Part shown: piece after piece, positions 1-9,238 of the stretch
Layout of the letters: the number at the start of each line of letters is the position of its first letter
Numbering within the stretch: the stretch's first letter is position 1
DNA from: SAR324 cluster bacterium REDSEA-S27_B3
GTDB taxonomy: Bacteria > SAR324 > NAC60-12
Assembly: GCA_001627865.1 (NCBI GenBank)
Contig: LUQO01000078.1
Span: 1-35,575, forward strand
DNA: 35,575 nucleotides
Reading direction: 5' to 3'
Program-made: the position numbers and the translations under genes
The notes under the pieces: generated by a model
Told to the model about the DNA's origin: nothing
The model's database searches: none
What the model saw: the letters and a program-made list of their open reading frames with translations, nothing else

Positions 1-661
1 TTTCATTATGTTTGCGTGAGAGCACACCAAGCGCGTCCCAGGCACGAAGGAGCCCGTAAGTTACAGGGGCCTCTGCTCCTCCGCATATAGCCGCACGCAC
101 TCTGCCTTCACGAATCCACTGCATTGCCTGACCGACAGCATTACCTCCAGAGGAACAAGCTGTATTTAAAGTAAAATTTGGTCCGTGAATTCCTAAATCT
201 ATGGCAATGGCAGATGAAACAGCATTGTTCATAATACGGGGAATTGTGTAGGCATCAATCGGTCTTTCTTCAGTTCCGGCAAAAAGCGCGTCATAGGCTT
301 TTGCATAGGATGTAATTCCTCCCACACCTGTTCCAATTATAACACCGATATTGTTGAAACTCTCTTTCAGCTTATGCAGCCTGGCTTCTTCAACCGCCTG
401 TTTTGCCGCAACCAGACCAAACTGTGTGAATCGCTCAAAGCTCTTTTTTTCACGATGGGTTAAATGTTTATCAGCATCAAAATCTATTACAGTTCCTGCT
501 ATTTTGCAGGCCGATCCGGAAGTATCAAATTCAGTTATTCTTCGAACACCGCTGCGGCCTTTACTCAGGCCGTTCCAATAATCAGAAACTGTGCTGCCTA
601 TTGGCGACACAACACCACGGCCTGTTACTACAACTCTTTGTGTTTTATTTTTTTTCAACAA
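1..661 (-). CDS. fabF: beta-ketoacyl-ACP synthase II (KAS II), 3' part outside window
   Basis: Condensing enzyme of fatty-acid elongation (malonyl-ACP plus acyl-ACP to 3-ketoacyl-ACP), cytoplasmic. Translating the minus strand gives an N-terminus of the type RVVVTGRGVVSPIG, then GVIIGTGVGG, and the nucleophile motif NTACSSGG with the active-site Cys at about residue 168. These are the standard KAS I/II landmarks in the right order. The His-His pair expected further on lies beyond position 1, so the gene is truncated by the window. An in-frame stop just upstream leaves only TTG codons (661 or 658) as likely starts, with no clear ribosome binding site. It lies 126 bases downstream of the lpd-like gene on the same strand and could be co-transcribed. 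KAS II rather than KAS I is inferred from overall resemblance; a FabF-like enzyme of a specialised lipid pathway is possible. Confidence 0.85.
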   Translation of the reverse strand, partial: MLKKNKTQRVVVTGRGVVSPIGSTVSDYWNGLSKGRSGVRRITEFDTSGSACKIAGTVIDFDADKHLTHREKKSFERFTQFGLVAAKQAVEEARLHKLKESFNNIGVIIGTGVGGITSYAKAYDALFAGTEERPIDAYTIPRIMNNAVSSAIAIDLGIHGPNFTLNTACSSGGNAVGQAMQWIREGRVRAAICGGAEAPVTYGLLRAWDALGVLSRKHNE

Positions 662-787
662 TGCTATGGCTTGAATTTAATTCAACAAATATCATCAGAG
701 ATGACTACTCATAAGATACTGATATTATTGACTACGTCATATCATCTAAACTGATGGGAGAGAGAAACTTTTAAGTTTCGACTTGAT

Positions 788-2188
788 TCACAAACTTAGC
801 TCTGCTTTTACATTTCGCAGAGCGGTACGCAAGCCTTCTTCAATTACAGGATGGTAGAACGGCATTTCCAGCATTTGCTGAATTGTCATTTTCTGCTGGT
901 GTGCCCATGACAGGAGATGTGCGAGATGTTCCGCGTGGGGGCCAATAAATTCACTGCCCAGAAAAAGTCCGGAGCTGCGGTCTGCGTAAATATGCATCAA
1001 ACCCTTATTTTTCAACATGACCCTACTGCGACCCTGGTTCTCAAAAGACATTTTTCCTGTAACCACATTTTCCTGACCCTCAAGTTCCTTCCACGATTGA
1101 CCAACAATAGCTATTTGAGGATCACAAAAAACAACTGATACAGGGGAGCGTCTCAATCCGGTTTTTATGTCAGGGAAGCGCCCGGCATTATCCCCCGCAA
1201 TTTCCCCCTCATCCGCAGCTTCATGGAGAAAAGGCAGTACATTATTCACATCACCTGCTATGAAAATAGATGAATTCCCGCATTGCATTGTACCTGGATC
1301 AAACAGAGGTACTCCATGTGAATCTAATTCAAGCAGTGTATTTTCCAAACCCAAATTCTCAACATTTGGGGATCGACCGGTTGCTGCCAGCAAAAAATCA
1401 AAATGCTCTTCTATTTCTTCTTCATCTTCACGATCGATAAAACGAATTTTGACTTGTTCATTTTCAAGCTCCAGACTGAGCAAGTTGGCTTTAGTATCCA
1501 GGGGAAATTCAGATTGAAATACCTTTTCAGCATAATCTCTAATACCCATATCGCTGATGGGCTTTAGTGAACCGGAACGTCCAAATATACGTATACGAAC
1601 CCCAAGCCGATGCAATGCCTGTCCGAGCTCAAGCCCAATTACCCCCGGACCAAATACCGCAACAGATTCAGGTAGTGTTTCCCATTCGAAAATATCATCA
1701 TTGACAATCAAGTGTTCAGCAAGTCCATCAAACATCGGCATAATTTTCGGAGAAGATCCTGTTGCAATAACAATGGATTTTGCTTCAAGAATCGTATTCC
1801 CCACCTCCAGTGTGTGATCATCAAGAAAACGTGCATGATTCCGTAAATGATTTAATGGTGCAATTTTTTCCACACCTTCAAGTACAAATCCCACAAAACG
1901 GTCACGTTCACTGCGTACACGTCTCATCACATCCTGTCCATTGATAGTGGGCTTAGATGTATACACACCAAATCCTGAAGCTGTCTCAACAGAATGAGCT
2001 GCTTCCGCGGCTGCAATCAGGAGTTTGCTGGGCATGCAGCCTACACGGGCGCATGTAGTACCGTGTGTTCCTCCTTCGATAAGAACCACGTTTTCTGTAT
2101 GTTTTTGTGCCGCACGAAACGCCGGAAGCCCTGCTGATCCGGCGCCTATAACTGCTACATCAACTTGACGAATTTCTTTATGTGACAT
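788..2188 (-). CDS. lpd: dihydrolipoamide dehydrogenase-like flavoprotein disulfide reductase
   Basis: 466 residues, a normal length for class I pyridine-nucleotide disulfide oxidoreductases. Visible: the FAD-binding GAGSAG at residues 15-20, the redox pair TCARVGCMPSK (Cys46 and Cys51), a second dinucleotide motif GPGVIGLELG mid-protein, IFIAGDVNN near the second FAD site, and the C-terminal dimerisation domain with YHPVIEEG (His446 and Glu451, the usual His-Glu catalytic dyad). The family reoxidises dihydrolipoamide with NAD+ in 2-oxoacid dehydrogenase or glycine cleavage complexes. No E1/E2 or gcv genes are in the window, so the partner is unknown. The C-terminal motif differs from classical HxHPTxSE, so a related reductase with another disulfide substrate cannot be excluded. 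The ATG at 2188 is preceded by AAGGGG eight bases upstream. A terminator-like hairpin lies in its leader. Confidence 0.85.
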   Translation of the reverse strand: MSHKEIRQVDVAVIGAGSAGLPAFRAAQKHTENVVLIEGGTHGTTCARVGCMPSKLLIAAAEAAHSVETASGFGVYTSKPTINGQDVMRRVRSERDRFVGFVLEGVEKIAPLNHLRNHARFLDDHTLEVGNTILEAKSIVIATGSSPKIMPMFDGLAEHLIVNDDIFEWETLPESVAVFGPGVIGLELGQALHRLGVRIRIFGRSGSLKPISDMGIRDYAEKVFQSEFPLDTKANLLSLELENEQVKIRFIDREDEEEIEEHFDFLLAATGRSPNVENLGLENTLLELDSHGVPLFDPGTMQCGNSSIFIAGDVNNVLPFLHEAADEGEIAGDNAGRFPDIKTGLRRSPVSVVFCDPQIAIVGQSWKELEGQENVVTGKMSFENQGRSRVMLKNKGLMHIYADRSSGLFLGSEFIGPHAEHLAHLLSWAHQQKMTIQQMLEMPFYHPVIEEGLRTALRNVKAELSL

Positions 2189-2261
2189 TCAATAAACCCC
2201 TTATCTGTTTAAATGCTGATTTGTGTATGACTTGATTCAACCATGCTTTAACCCTAAAATG

Positions 2262-2288
2262 CAAAAAATCTGAATCACTATTCAGATT
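2262..2288 (-). terminator. terminator-like hairpin in the leader of the lpd-like gene
   Basis: On the minus strand AATCTGAAT pairs perfectly with ATTCAGATT across a 4-base loop (2267-2288) and runs straight into a T tract (about 2262-2268). It lies about 80 bases upstream of the ATG at 2188. No minus-strand gene lies to its right within 1.5 kb, so it is either an attenuator for the lpd-like gene or a block on antisense transcription from the transglycosylase region. The stem is AT-rich and so of moderate strength. Confidence 0.5.
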
Positions 2289-2391
2289 GAGTCAAATAAA
2301 ATTATTTATCAATAATTACCAGGCTCTTAGATACGATCACCACACAGTAAACTACTTAAACATAGCTGCTGTTTCAAGGTGAATCAATGTA

Positions 2392-3885
2392 TTGTGCTAC
2401 TTTGATTTAACTATCTTCCTGACCTGTATGAGAAAAAAATCTATTTTGACTGAACAAATAAATAAAGACCTTCGTAACTATAATTACTTGAAGTTTTTTG
2501 CTGCATTTAAGCAAACTTTGCTTACAAGTTGTTTGTTTCTATTATTTCTCCTCTTTTTGCTGATAATTCCAAATACAAACCCTCCTCGTAATAACCCTGA
2601 CGGTTCCCTAACTTATCAAATTCAGCAAAAGTTTTTTCCAGCTTCAACGAACAAATTGGTAGACATGGATTTTCCAGCAAGATCAGGCAACCCACTGGAA
2701 ATATTACGATCTCCCCGTAACTTGAATAATTATCAATTAGCGCAGGCTGTTGGTTATCTGCATCAGGATTTTATTGAAAAGCATCAAGATCAGCATCTAA
2801 ACGAAAGTATGCAAAGGCTTTTCATGATGTTGATGCAGTTTGAATCAATCAGCAGACTGCGGTTCAATCGTGGTACAGGGCGCTTGATTTCGCAATCAGA
2901 TTTAGAAGATTTGGCAGGTCACATCCTGAACAGCCGTTGGTATCGCGAATCACTTTTACGATTATTCTCAAACAATGCCTATGGATTTTCGGTGGATCGT
3001 ATGCTACGTATTTTCATCTCAATACAGGCTGCTTCACATTTTTTTGAAGTACCATACCCCGCGCTTTTCTGTCTGTTTTTCCAGGAATCAAAATTTGATT
3101 TCCTGGCCGACAGTCCAACTGGAGCAAAAGGAGTAGGACAACTTACCAGCATAGGTTTAAGGGAAGTACAGCGTTTACGAATATACTCAGAAATGGAACT
3201 GACATTACAGAGAACAGCAGAATATTTGAATCAGGTTTACACTGATACTCAAATAAATATTTGGCTGAGAAAACTCGGATTCAAAACAATTTTTCCGGAA
3301 TTAACACCTATTCCGAAAAAAATAGAATTTACCAGAATTTCCTCTGCTTTCATGCGCAAAGTAGGAAAAAGACTGGTAGAAGAAGGTCAATCTTACGGGA
3401 AAAAAACCAGCACATTATGGTATCTCAGCAAAAGACTGAGACGAGGACGAATACTTCCCAAGCGTTATGCTCACATGCATAAAGTCTTTTCTCAGATGCT
3501 GGAAGAAAATTACGCAAGCTCACAAGCAAGTGCCTACAACATTGAAACGAATATCCTTTTGTCAACCATGCTCTACAACCACTATTACAAATACCGTTGG
3601 CGTCACAGCAAACATGTTTATGAACTGCCCGCACAAACAAGGGTCATTCTTGCAGCCGCAGCCTATAATCATGGACAAACAGGAATACGCCGTTTTTTGT
3701 ACAATCTTAAACACGAATTCCCAATGCTGGACTTTCAGAATCTTTCTTCACAGCAATTAAGAATATTATTTACAACTCGCAGACTGAAACATGCGATCAG
3801 GAGACCGTTTAGCAAGATAAGAGAAGCCTCAAGGCACGTCAGGAAAATAATGGATTGTACTGAAAAACGCACATCAATTCTCTGA
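2392..3885 (+). CDS. membrane-anchored lytic transglycosylase (SLT domain)
   Basis: A 497-residue protein with one hydrophobic segment at about residues 41-60, placing the rest in the periplasm. The SLT/goose-lysozyme fold shows as FFQESKFDFLADSPTGAKGVGQLT (broken here by the catalytic Glu at about 232, in QESKF) followed by the GVGQ motif at 247-250 and, much later, AAAAYNHGQTG at about 420-430. Such enzymes cleave peptidoglycan glycan strands, releasing 1,6-anhydromuramyl products. The insert between the GVGQ and AYNHG motifs is unusually long and rich in basic residues. The start is a TTG at 2392 about 10 bases after AAGGTG; a decoy ATG at 2387 in another frame stops at once, and an in-frame ATG at 2428 has no ribosome binding site. 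Convergent with the exporter gene downstream. Confidence 0.75.
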   Translation: MCYFDLTIFLTCMRKKSILTEQINKDLRNYNYLKFFAAFKQTLLTSCLFLLFLLFLLIIPNTNPPRNNPDGSLTYQIQQKFFPASTNKLVDMDFPARSGNPLEILRSPRNLNNYQLAQAVGYLHQDFIEKHQDQHLNESMQRLFMMLMQFESISRLRFNRGTGRLISQSDLEDLAGHILNSRWYRESLLRLFSNNAYGFSVDRMLRIFISIQAASHFFEVPYPALFCLFFQESKFDFLADSPTGAKGVGQLTSIGLREVQRLRIYSEMELTLQRTAEYLNQVYTDTQINIWLRKLGFKTIFPELTPIPKKIEFTRISSAFMRKVGKRLVEEGQSYGKKTSTLWYLSKRLRRGRILPKRYAHMHKVFSQMLEENYASSQASAYNIETNILLSTMLYNHYYKYRWRHSKHVYELPAQTRVILAAAAYNHGQTGIRRFLYNLKHEFPMLDFQNLSSQQLRILFTTRRLKHAIRRPFSKIREASRHVRKIMDCTEKRTSIL

Positions 3886-3919
3886 TTCATTCAGTCAAGG
3901 CATAAACTCAATATAAAAT

Positions 3920-5785
3920 TTACAAATAACCTGCAGCCTGCATTTTAAATAACTCGGAATATTGCCCTCCAGCGGCAAGTAATTCTCTATGTGTTCCCTG
4001 CTCCAGTAATTTCCCTTGATGCAATACTACAATTCTGTCTGCCATACGTACAGTAGAAAAACGGTGTGAAATCAGTACTGCGCACTTATCATGGGTTAAT
4101 TCAACAAAACGCTTAAAAACTTCATGTTCAGCACGCGCGTCCAATGCAGCAGTGGGTTCGTCTAAAATCAGCATTTGTGCGTCACGCATGTAGGCGCGCG
4201 CGATTGCAATTTTCTGCCATTCACCTCCGGATAAATTTGTTCCTTGCTTGAACCAGCGTCCGATCATTTGTTGATAACCGTCAGGCAGCCTTTCAATCAC
4301 CGTGTCAGCCAAACTGCGTTTGGCGGCTTCTTTGATGCGTTCCTCATTATTTCGATCATTAATACGGCCGACAGCAATATTGTCTGCTGCAGTAAGATGA
4401 TATTTCACATAATCCTGAAAAATAACACCAACGGCATCACGCAAACCGTCAAGATCAAATTCACGCAAATCTTTCCCTTCCAGCAAAATACGCCCTTCAT
4501 CCGGATCATATAATCGTGTCAGCAGTTTGACAAGAGTAGTTTTTCCGGCTCCATTTTCACCAACAAGGGCAAGTTTTTCACCTGGATGCAAAGTAAAAGA
4601 AATGTCATTCAAAACCCATTGTTTTGTCTGAGGATAACGGAAACTCACATTCTCAAAAGTAAAACCCTCACGAATAGTTTCAGGGAACCGTATTGAATTA
4701 TCCCTGGATTTGATGTTAGGCCGCATCTCAAGAAAATCAAACAGATCACGCAGGTAAAGGGCGCTGTCGGCAATGCTGGAAAAGCGTATCAGAATTGCTT
4801 CCATCAAAGATCGCAAACGCAGAAAAGAACCTGAAAGGAAGGTCAGATCACCCAGAGATAATTCTCCATATACTGTTCGATAAATGATTACAGCATAAGC
4901 TGTGTAATAACCCAAACTACCAACTGTGGAAAGCAAACCTCCCCATCCGGCCCTGCGAATGGAAAGATTTTTATTGGCGCGATAATACTCTCCTGCCAGT
5001 TTCTGGTAACGGCTGCCGAAAAAATCAGATAGTCCGAATATTTTAACTTCTTTTGCTGTTTCATCACTTGCTCCTGCAAATCGTAAATAATCCAGTTCAC
5101 GGCGCTCTTCTGTCCAACCATACATCAGGGAATAACTTTGACTGTTGAAATGCGTTTCACCTAAAAAGGCGGGAATAAGTGTGATTGCCAGCAGCAGCAA
5201 AAGCCAGGCATTGAAAGTGATCAACGCTGCTGCTAAGAAAAAAACTGTGATGCAGTCCTGCAGCTGTGTCAAAGCCTGGGACATCAATAATATTCTGCTG
5301 GAGGCCTGGCGACGAGCGCGTTCAAGTTTGTCATAAAAATCAGAATCTTCGAAGCATTCCAAATCAAGCCTTGCTGATTGATTCATCAGCCGCAGAGAAA
5401 TATCATGTGATACCAGGTCTCCAAGTAAACTGTCCACCAACGCAATCCCACGTCCAAGCAAATCTGAAAACACTGCCAGTCCCAGCTCGATCAAAACAAG
5501 TATCGTCAAAATCGACATGTCTGGATTTTCAACTGTAGTTCCGCTGCTGATGCCTGATAGCCGTACAATTTCGTCGATTATCAGTTTTCCTACATAAAGC
5601 ATCATCAGCGGCAAAGAAGCCCGCACAATACGCAGCAAAACGTTAGCTGCTGTCAACCACCGATTACAACTCCAGATAAGCCTGAAAAATTCAGGAAGAT
5701 TCCGGAATGTTCCCAGACGTTCGCGAAAGTCTAAATCAGGTGCAGAACTATGAGGACCTGTAGTGTTCCTACGTCGTTTTTTCAT
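3920..5785 (-). CDS. ABC exporter half-transporter (TMD-NBD fusion)
   Basis: 621 residues with about six membrane segments in residues 40-330 and one nucleotide-binding domain at 375-621. Walker A is GENGAGKTT (409-417), the signature is LSGGEWQK (518-525), Walker B is LILDEP (539-544), and the H-loop His is at about 574 in LISHRFST. The SGGEWQ form of the signature, instead of SGGQRQ, marks a subgroup of bacterial ABC exporters often linked to peptide or lipid export; substrate unknown. It presumably works as a homodimer because no partner gene is adjacent. The N-terminus is very basic (KKRRR). The ATG at 5785 has no convincing ribosome binding site. It is convergent with the transglycosylase and divergent from gcdH. 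Confidence 0.85.
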   Translation of the reverse strand: MKKRRRNTTGPHSSAPDLDFRERLGTFRNLPEFFRLIWSCNRWLTAANVLLRIVRASLPLMMLYVGKLIIDEIVRLSGISSGTTVENPDMSILTILVLIELGLAVFSDLLGRGIALVDSLLGDLVSHDISLRLMNQSARLDLECFEDSDFYDKLERARRQASSRILLMSQALTQLQDCITVFFLAAALITFNAWLLLLLAITLIPAFLGETHFNSQSYSLMYGWTEERRELDYLRFAGASDETAKEVKIFGLSDFFGSRYQKLAGEYYRANKNLSIRRAGWGGLLSTVGSLGYYTAYAVIIYRTVYGELSLGDLTFLSGSFLRLRSLMEAILIRFSSIADSALYLRDLFDFLEMRPNIKSRDNSIRFPETIREGFTFENVSFRYPQTKQWVLNDISFTLHPGEKLALVGENGAGKTTLVKLLTRLYDPDEGRILLEGKDLREFDLDGLRDAVGVIFQDYVKYHLTAADNIAVGRINDRNNEERIKEAAKRSLADTVIERLPDGYQQMIGRWFKQGTNLSGGEWQKIAIARAYMRDAQMLILDEPTAALDARAEHEVFKRFVELTHDKCAVLISHRFSTVRMADRIVVLHQGKLLEQGTHRELLAAGGQYSELFKMQAAGYL

Positions 5786-6066
5786 TCAGAAAGTGAGTGT
5801 AAAATAATGTTGTGATAAAGGCTGAAAAAATAAAAAACAGTTTTAACCTCAGCTGGATACAGCTATGTTAACATATTTTAATGCTCCCCTTACAGATTAT
5901 TGGGAAGCAAGCAAATGTCTAAGGTCTTAATTGATAACTATATACAAACCCCAATCAATTGCATGTTCCGTAGACAATTCAGTTTGAAATTGCAACTGGC
6001 CAGCATTCACTACTATTATGATACTGTTTATTAATCAATAATATTACAACACTGTTAGAATTTCTT
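5786..6066. promoter_or_regulatory. divergent intergenic region between ABC exporter and gcdH
   Basis: About 280 AT-rich bases without a gene. It must hold the promoters of the exporter (minus) and gcdH (plus). Two perfect inverted repeats are visible: AGCTG-gata-CAGCT at 5851-5864 and the 12-base palindrome TATGTTAACATA at 5864-5875, which could be a regulator half-site pair. I cannot assign the regulator or the -10/-35 boxes with confidence. Confidence 0.35.
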
Positions 6067-7257
6067 ATGACAAAAACAACTAAAATTTCTACATTCGATT
6101 GGGCTGACCCGATGTTTTTCAATGAGCAATTAAGCGAAGAAGAGCGCATGATTCGTGACACTGCTCGTGAATACAGCCAGGAAAAACTAATGCCCAGAGT
6201 TTTGGAAGCAAACCGTAATGAAAACTTTGACCGTGAAATGATGAATGAATTTGCGGAACTCGGATTTCTTGGTTCCACAATTCCTGAAGAATATGGCGGA
6301 GTTGGAGCAAATTATGTTTCTTACGGCTTAATTACGCGTGAAGTAGAACGGGTTGATTCCGGATACCGCTCCGCGATGAGTGTGCAGTCCAGCCTGGTAA
6401 TGTATCCCATTTATGCTTACGGCACAGAAGATCAGCGAAAAAAATACCTGCCGAAACTGGCCAGTGCTGAACTGATTGGCTGTTTCGGACTTACTGAACC
6501 AAATCATGGATCTGATCCGGGAAGCATGGAAACACGTGCCAGAAAAACAGATGGCGGTTACAGGCTGACTGGTAACAAAATGTGGATCTCAAACTCGCCG
6601 ATTGCTGATGTATTTGTGGTTTGGGCAAAAAATGATGAAGGCGTGATCCGGGGTTATATTCTGGAAAAAGGCATGGGAGGCTTAAGCACACCTAAAATTG
6701 GCGGGAAATTGTCTCTGCGCACTTCAGTAACCGGAGAGATTGTGATGGAGGATGTTTTTGTTCCGGATGAAAATGAATTACCAAATGTGTCCGGATTAAG
6801 AGGACCATTCGGCTGCCTGAATCGAGCCCGTTTCGGCATTGCCTGGGGTGCGCTTGGAGCTGCGGAATTCTGCTGGAAACAGGCCCGTCAATATACTTTG
6901 GATCGAATTCAGTTTGGACGCCCCCTGGCAGCAAATCAATTAATACAAAAAAAACTGGCTGACATGCAGACCGAAATTACACTTGGAATGCAGGGTGTTT
7001 TACAAATGGGACGATTGATGGATGATGACAAATGTTCTCCTGAACTGATTTCATTGATGAAACGCAACAATTGCGGTAAAGCTCTTGAAATTGCCCGAGC
7101 AGCCCGTGATATGCACGGCGCAAACGGAATTTCTGATGAGTTTCACATCATGCGCCACATGGTTAATTTAGAGACGGTCAATACTTACGAAGGAACCCAT
7201 GATATCCACGCACTGATACTGGGACGCGCCCAAACCGGAATTCAGGCATTTGCCTAA
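6067..7257 (+). CDS. gcdH: glutaryl-CoA dehydrogenase
   Basis: 396 residues of the acyl-CoA dehydrogenase family. It oxidises and decarboxylates glutaryl-CoA to crotonyl-CoA in lysine, tryptophan and aromatic degradation, passing electrons to ETF; cytoplasmic. The GCDH subtype shows in FDWADP near the N-terminus, [12 protein letters not shown], the substrate-pocket segment [14 protein letters not shown], the FAD motif [14 protein letters not shown] and the catalytic base Glu375 in TYEGTHD. GCDH-type proteins carry this Glu in exactly that context. The ATG at 6067 is chosen because the conserved FDW-DP begins shortly after it, although no Shine-Dalgarno is evident. It opens a same-strand run of seven genes, with a toxin gene only 16 bases downstream. 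Confidence 0.92.
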   Translation: MTKTTKISTFDWADPMFFNEQLSEEERMIRDTAREYSQEKLMPRVLEANRNENFDREMMNEFAELGFLGSTIPEEYGGVGANYVSYGLITREVERVDSGYRSAMSVQSSLVMYPIYAYGTEDQRKKYLPKLASAELIGCFGLTEPNHGSDPGSMETRARKTDGGYRLTGNKMWISNSPIADVFVVWAKNDEGVIRGYILEKGMGGLSTPKIGGKLSLRTSVTGEIVMEDVFVPDENELPNVSGLRGPFGCLNRARFGIAWGALGAAEFCWKQARQYTLDRIQFGRPLAANQLIQKKLADMQTEITLGMQGVLQMGRLMDDDKCSPELISLMKRNNCGKALEIARAARDMHGANGISDEFHIMRHMVNLETVNTYEGTHDIHALILGRAQTGIQAFA

Positions 7258-7273
7258 GCTAATATTTTGACTA

Positions 7274-7600
7274 ATGTTCGCTTCATTGCCTGAGTTGCTG
7301 GAATCTACCATTTTGGAATGGGAGTTAATATTTCGGGTTCATGCAACTCAAAAAATGTTTCAACTTGATATTGAAGAAACTGACATTGTTAATGTACTTG
7401 AAAAAGGAAATATCATTGAATCATATAAAGATGACTTTCCATTCCCGAGCGTCCTGATAAATGGAATTACTGAGGATGAAAATAATTTGCACATTGTTGT
7501 TGGAATAGATTCCCGATCTAAGCATTTATATTTAATCACAGTCTACAAACCTGATATTGAAAGATGGACAAACAATTTTAGTGAAAGAAAAAACAAATGA
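7274..7600 (+). CDS. DUF4258 domain protein, putative toxin of a TA pair
   Basis: 108 residues. The middle and end match the DUF4258 pattern: HATQKMFQLDIEETDIVNVL, then IIESYKDDFPFPS, then LHIVVGID and ITVYKPDIERW. DUF4258 proteins resemble RelE/HigB-like small toxins and are usually encoded just before a YgiT/MqsA-type zinc-finger protein, as here: the stop overlaps the next start by four bases (ATGA). Toxin activity is inferred from that arrangement. Starts 16 bases after gcdH with no clear ribosome binding site, so it may be read from the gcdH transcript. Toxin-first order is typical of HigBA/MqsRA-like modules. Confidence 0.75.
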   Translation: MFASLPELLESTILEWELIFRVHATQKMFQLDIEETDIVNVLEKGNIIESYKDDFPFPSVLINGITEDENNLHIVVGIDSRSKHLYLITVYKPDIERWTNNFSERKNK

Positions 7601-7821
7601 AATGCGCAATCTGTAGAAATGGGGTAACACAAAACGGAAGAATTACCGTTGTGCTTGAAAAAGACCATACAACTGTAGTTTGTAAAAACGTACCCGCAGA
7701 TGTTTGTGAAAACTGTGGAGAAGAATACGTGTCATCGAAAACAAATGGTGAGCTGCTGACAAAAGCCCAAGAAGCTCTAAAACGTGGAGTTGATTTAGAA
7801 ATGTTACGGTTTGCGGCATAA
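7597..7821 (+). CDS. YgiT-type zinc-finger antitoxin-like protein
   Basis: 74 residues with two CxxC pairs, MKCAIC at the N-terminus and CENCGEEY at about residues 37-44, expected to bind one zinc as in the N-terminal domain of MqsA. The chain ends soon after with a short helix (about 52-70) and has no helix-turn-helix DNA-binding domain. This is therefore the short single-domain form found beside DUF4258 proteins. Its likely role is to neutralise the DUF4258 product. It may not autoregulate without a DNA-binding domain. Four-base overlap with the upstream gene suggests translational coupling. Confidence 0.75.
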   Translation: MKCAICRNGVTQNGRITVVLEKDHTTVVCKNVPADVCENCGEEYVSSKTNGELLTKAQEALKRGVDLEMLRFAA

Positions 7822-7838
7822 CATAACTTCCTCTTGAA

Positions 7839-8933
7839 ATGCTGATTCAAGCAGAACCCCTCAAAAAATTAGTCTCAGTTATCCTTGAAAAAGGAGGTAG
7901 CAGCAACGATGAAGCACAAGTTGTGGCTGATCATTTGGTACGTGCAAATCTAGCCGGACACGACAGTCACGGTGTGGGCATGCTGCCTTTTTATGTGAAG
8001 AGGATTCAGGATAAACTGCTGTTTCCAAACCAGACTCCGGAATTGGTTAATTCAGATGGCTCGATTCTGATGTTCGACGGCAAGCGGGGTTACGGTCAGG
8101 CCATTGGGAAAATGGCAATGGAGCAGGCCCTTGAAAAATGCCGTGAAACCGGTCTGGTTTTGATGACACTGCGAAATAGCCATCACCTTGGACGAATTGG
8201 CACCTATGGTGAACAGAGCATTAAGGCTGGAATGGTTTCACTTCATTTTGTCAATGTGACTGACCATTTCCCATTAGTGGCGCCTTTCAGGGGTTCGGAC
8301 GCTCGTTTTTCAACTAATCCAATCTGCCTGGCAATGCCTGGTACCAAAAAACAGCCTCCAGTCTTGCTGGACATGGCAACCAGCAGGATTGCCCTTGGTA
8401 AAGCAAGAGTTGCAATAAATAAAAACGAAGCACTAAAAGACGGTCTTGTTATCGACCACAAAGGACAGCCAACAAACAACCCCAATGTTATGGCAGGTTA
8501 CCTTTATCCTGAACAAAAGGACAATCCTCCTCTTGGAGCACTTACTCCTTTAGGTAAATACAAAGGCTACGGCCTGGCATTGTTTTGTGAACTTTTGGGC
8601 GGAATGCTCAGTGGCGGGGGAACCATCCAGCCTGAAAATCCACGTCATAACAGTATTATCAACAATATGTTCACACTGGTAATTGATCCAGCCAGAATGG
8701 TGGATGTTCCCTGGATGGAACATGAAATTGAAGCAATAATCACTCACGCCAAAGCCTCTCCACCAGCCAATCCGGAAGAACCGGTGTTAATGGCAGGAGA
8801 TCCGGAACGCATAAATGAAAAAGAACGCAGCGTACACGGGATTTCGATTGATGACACTACCTGGGAGCAGATTCTTGAAGGCGGCGAAACATTAGGTCTC
8901 GCAAGAGAAGAATTGCTGCTACTGACTGAATAA
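7839..8933 (+). CDS. hcxB: Ldh2/malate-dehydrogenase-family oxidoreductase, HcxB (YbiC)-like
   Basis: 364 residues of the NAD(P)-dependent malate/L-lactate/ureidoglycolate dehydrogenase superfamily, unrelated to Rossmann-fold LDH. Landmarks: VADHLVRANLAGHDSHGVGM at the N-terminus with the catalytic His, LRNSHHLGRIGTYGEQ, MVAPF-like LVAPFRGSDARFSTNP, LLDMATS and YKGYGLALFCELLGG. From memory the order and wording follow E. coli YbiC (hydroxycarboxylate dehydrogenase B) along its full length. That enzyme interconverts 2-hydroxy and 2-oxo carboxylates such as phenyllactate-type compounds. The true substrate here is unproved. Starts 17 bases after the antitoxin gene and may share its transcript. 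Confidence 0.8.
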   Translation: MLIQAEPLKKLVSVILEKGGSSNDEAQVVADHLVRANLAGHDSHGVGMLPFYVKRIQDKLLFPNQTPELVNSDGSILMFDGKRGYGQAIGKMAMEQALEKCRETGLVLMTLRNSHHLGRIGTYGEQSIKAGMVSLHFVNVTDHFPLVAPFRGSDARFSTNPICLAMPGTKKQPPVLLDMATSRIALGKARVAINKNEALKDGLVIDHKGQPTNNPNVMAGYLYPEQKDNPPLGALTPLGKYKGYGLALFCELLGGMLSGGGTIQPENPRHNSIINNMFTLVIDPARMVDVPWMEHEIEAIITHAKASPPANPEEPVLMAGDPERINEKERSVHGISIDDTTWEQILEGGETLGLAREELLLLTE

Positions 8934-8995
8934 AATTCCTATATGTCAGTGATAAGTTATGATAGTATGATATATTGTAATACTAAAGGAGAGAA
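8934..8995 (+). promoter_or_regulatory. probable promoter/operator of the RHH-MazF pair
   Basis: This 62-base AT-rich gap contains TATGAT and several imperfect repeats of the form TATGATA/GATATA, then a strong ribosome binding site AAAGGAGAG six bases before the ATG at 8996. RHH antitoxins usually repress their own promoter by binding such short repeats. The assignment of exact boxes is tentative. Confidence 0.4.
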
Positions 8996-9238
8996 ATGAG
9001 CTCCACAAAAGTAGCTATCACGATTGATCAAAAACTGCTAAACAAGCTGGACTATTTAGTCAAAACAAATATTTTTTCAAATCGCAGTAAAGCGATTCAG
9101 GAAGCAGTCGCAGATAAATTGGCAAACATAGATCGTAGTCGTCTGGCAAGAGAATGCGCAAAACTGGATGTAGCTTTTGAACAGGAGCTTGCAGAAGAAG
9201 AAATGCACTTTGAATTAGAATCTTGGCCAGAGTATTAA
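8996..9238 (+). CDS. ribbon-helix-helix antitoxin (MazE/CopG-like)
   Basis: 80 residues. The N-terminal half reads [18 protein letters not shown] then [16 protein letters not shown], the beta-strand plus two-helix pattern of ribbon-helix-helix DNA-binding dimers. The acidic C-terminal tail ([15 protein letters not shown]) fits the part of a MazE-type antitoxin that wraps the toxin. The gene overlaps the MazF gene by 16 bases and has a strong ribosome binding site. Role: repress its own operon and neutralise the adjacent ribonuclease. Confidence 0.85.
   Translation: MSSTKVAITIDQKLLNKLDYLVKTNIFSNRSKAIQEAVADKLANIDRSRLARECAKLDVAFEQELAEEEMHFELESWPEY

Noticed and set aside
764-779. Perfect palindrome GAAACTT-tt-AAGTTTC after the lpd-like gene
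   Set aside because: AT-rich with no T tract following on the minus strand, so not supported as a terminator.
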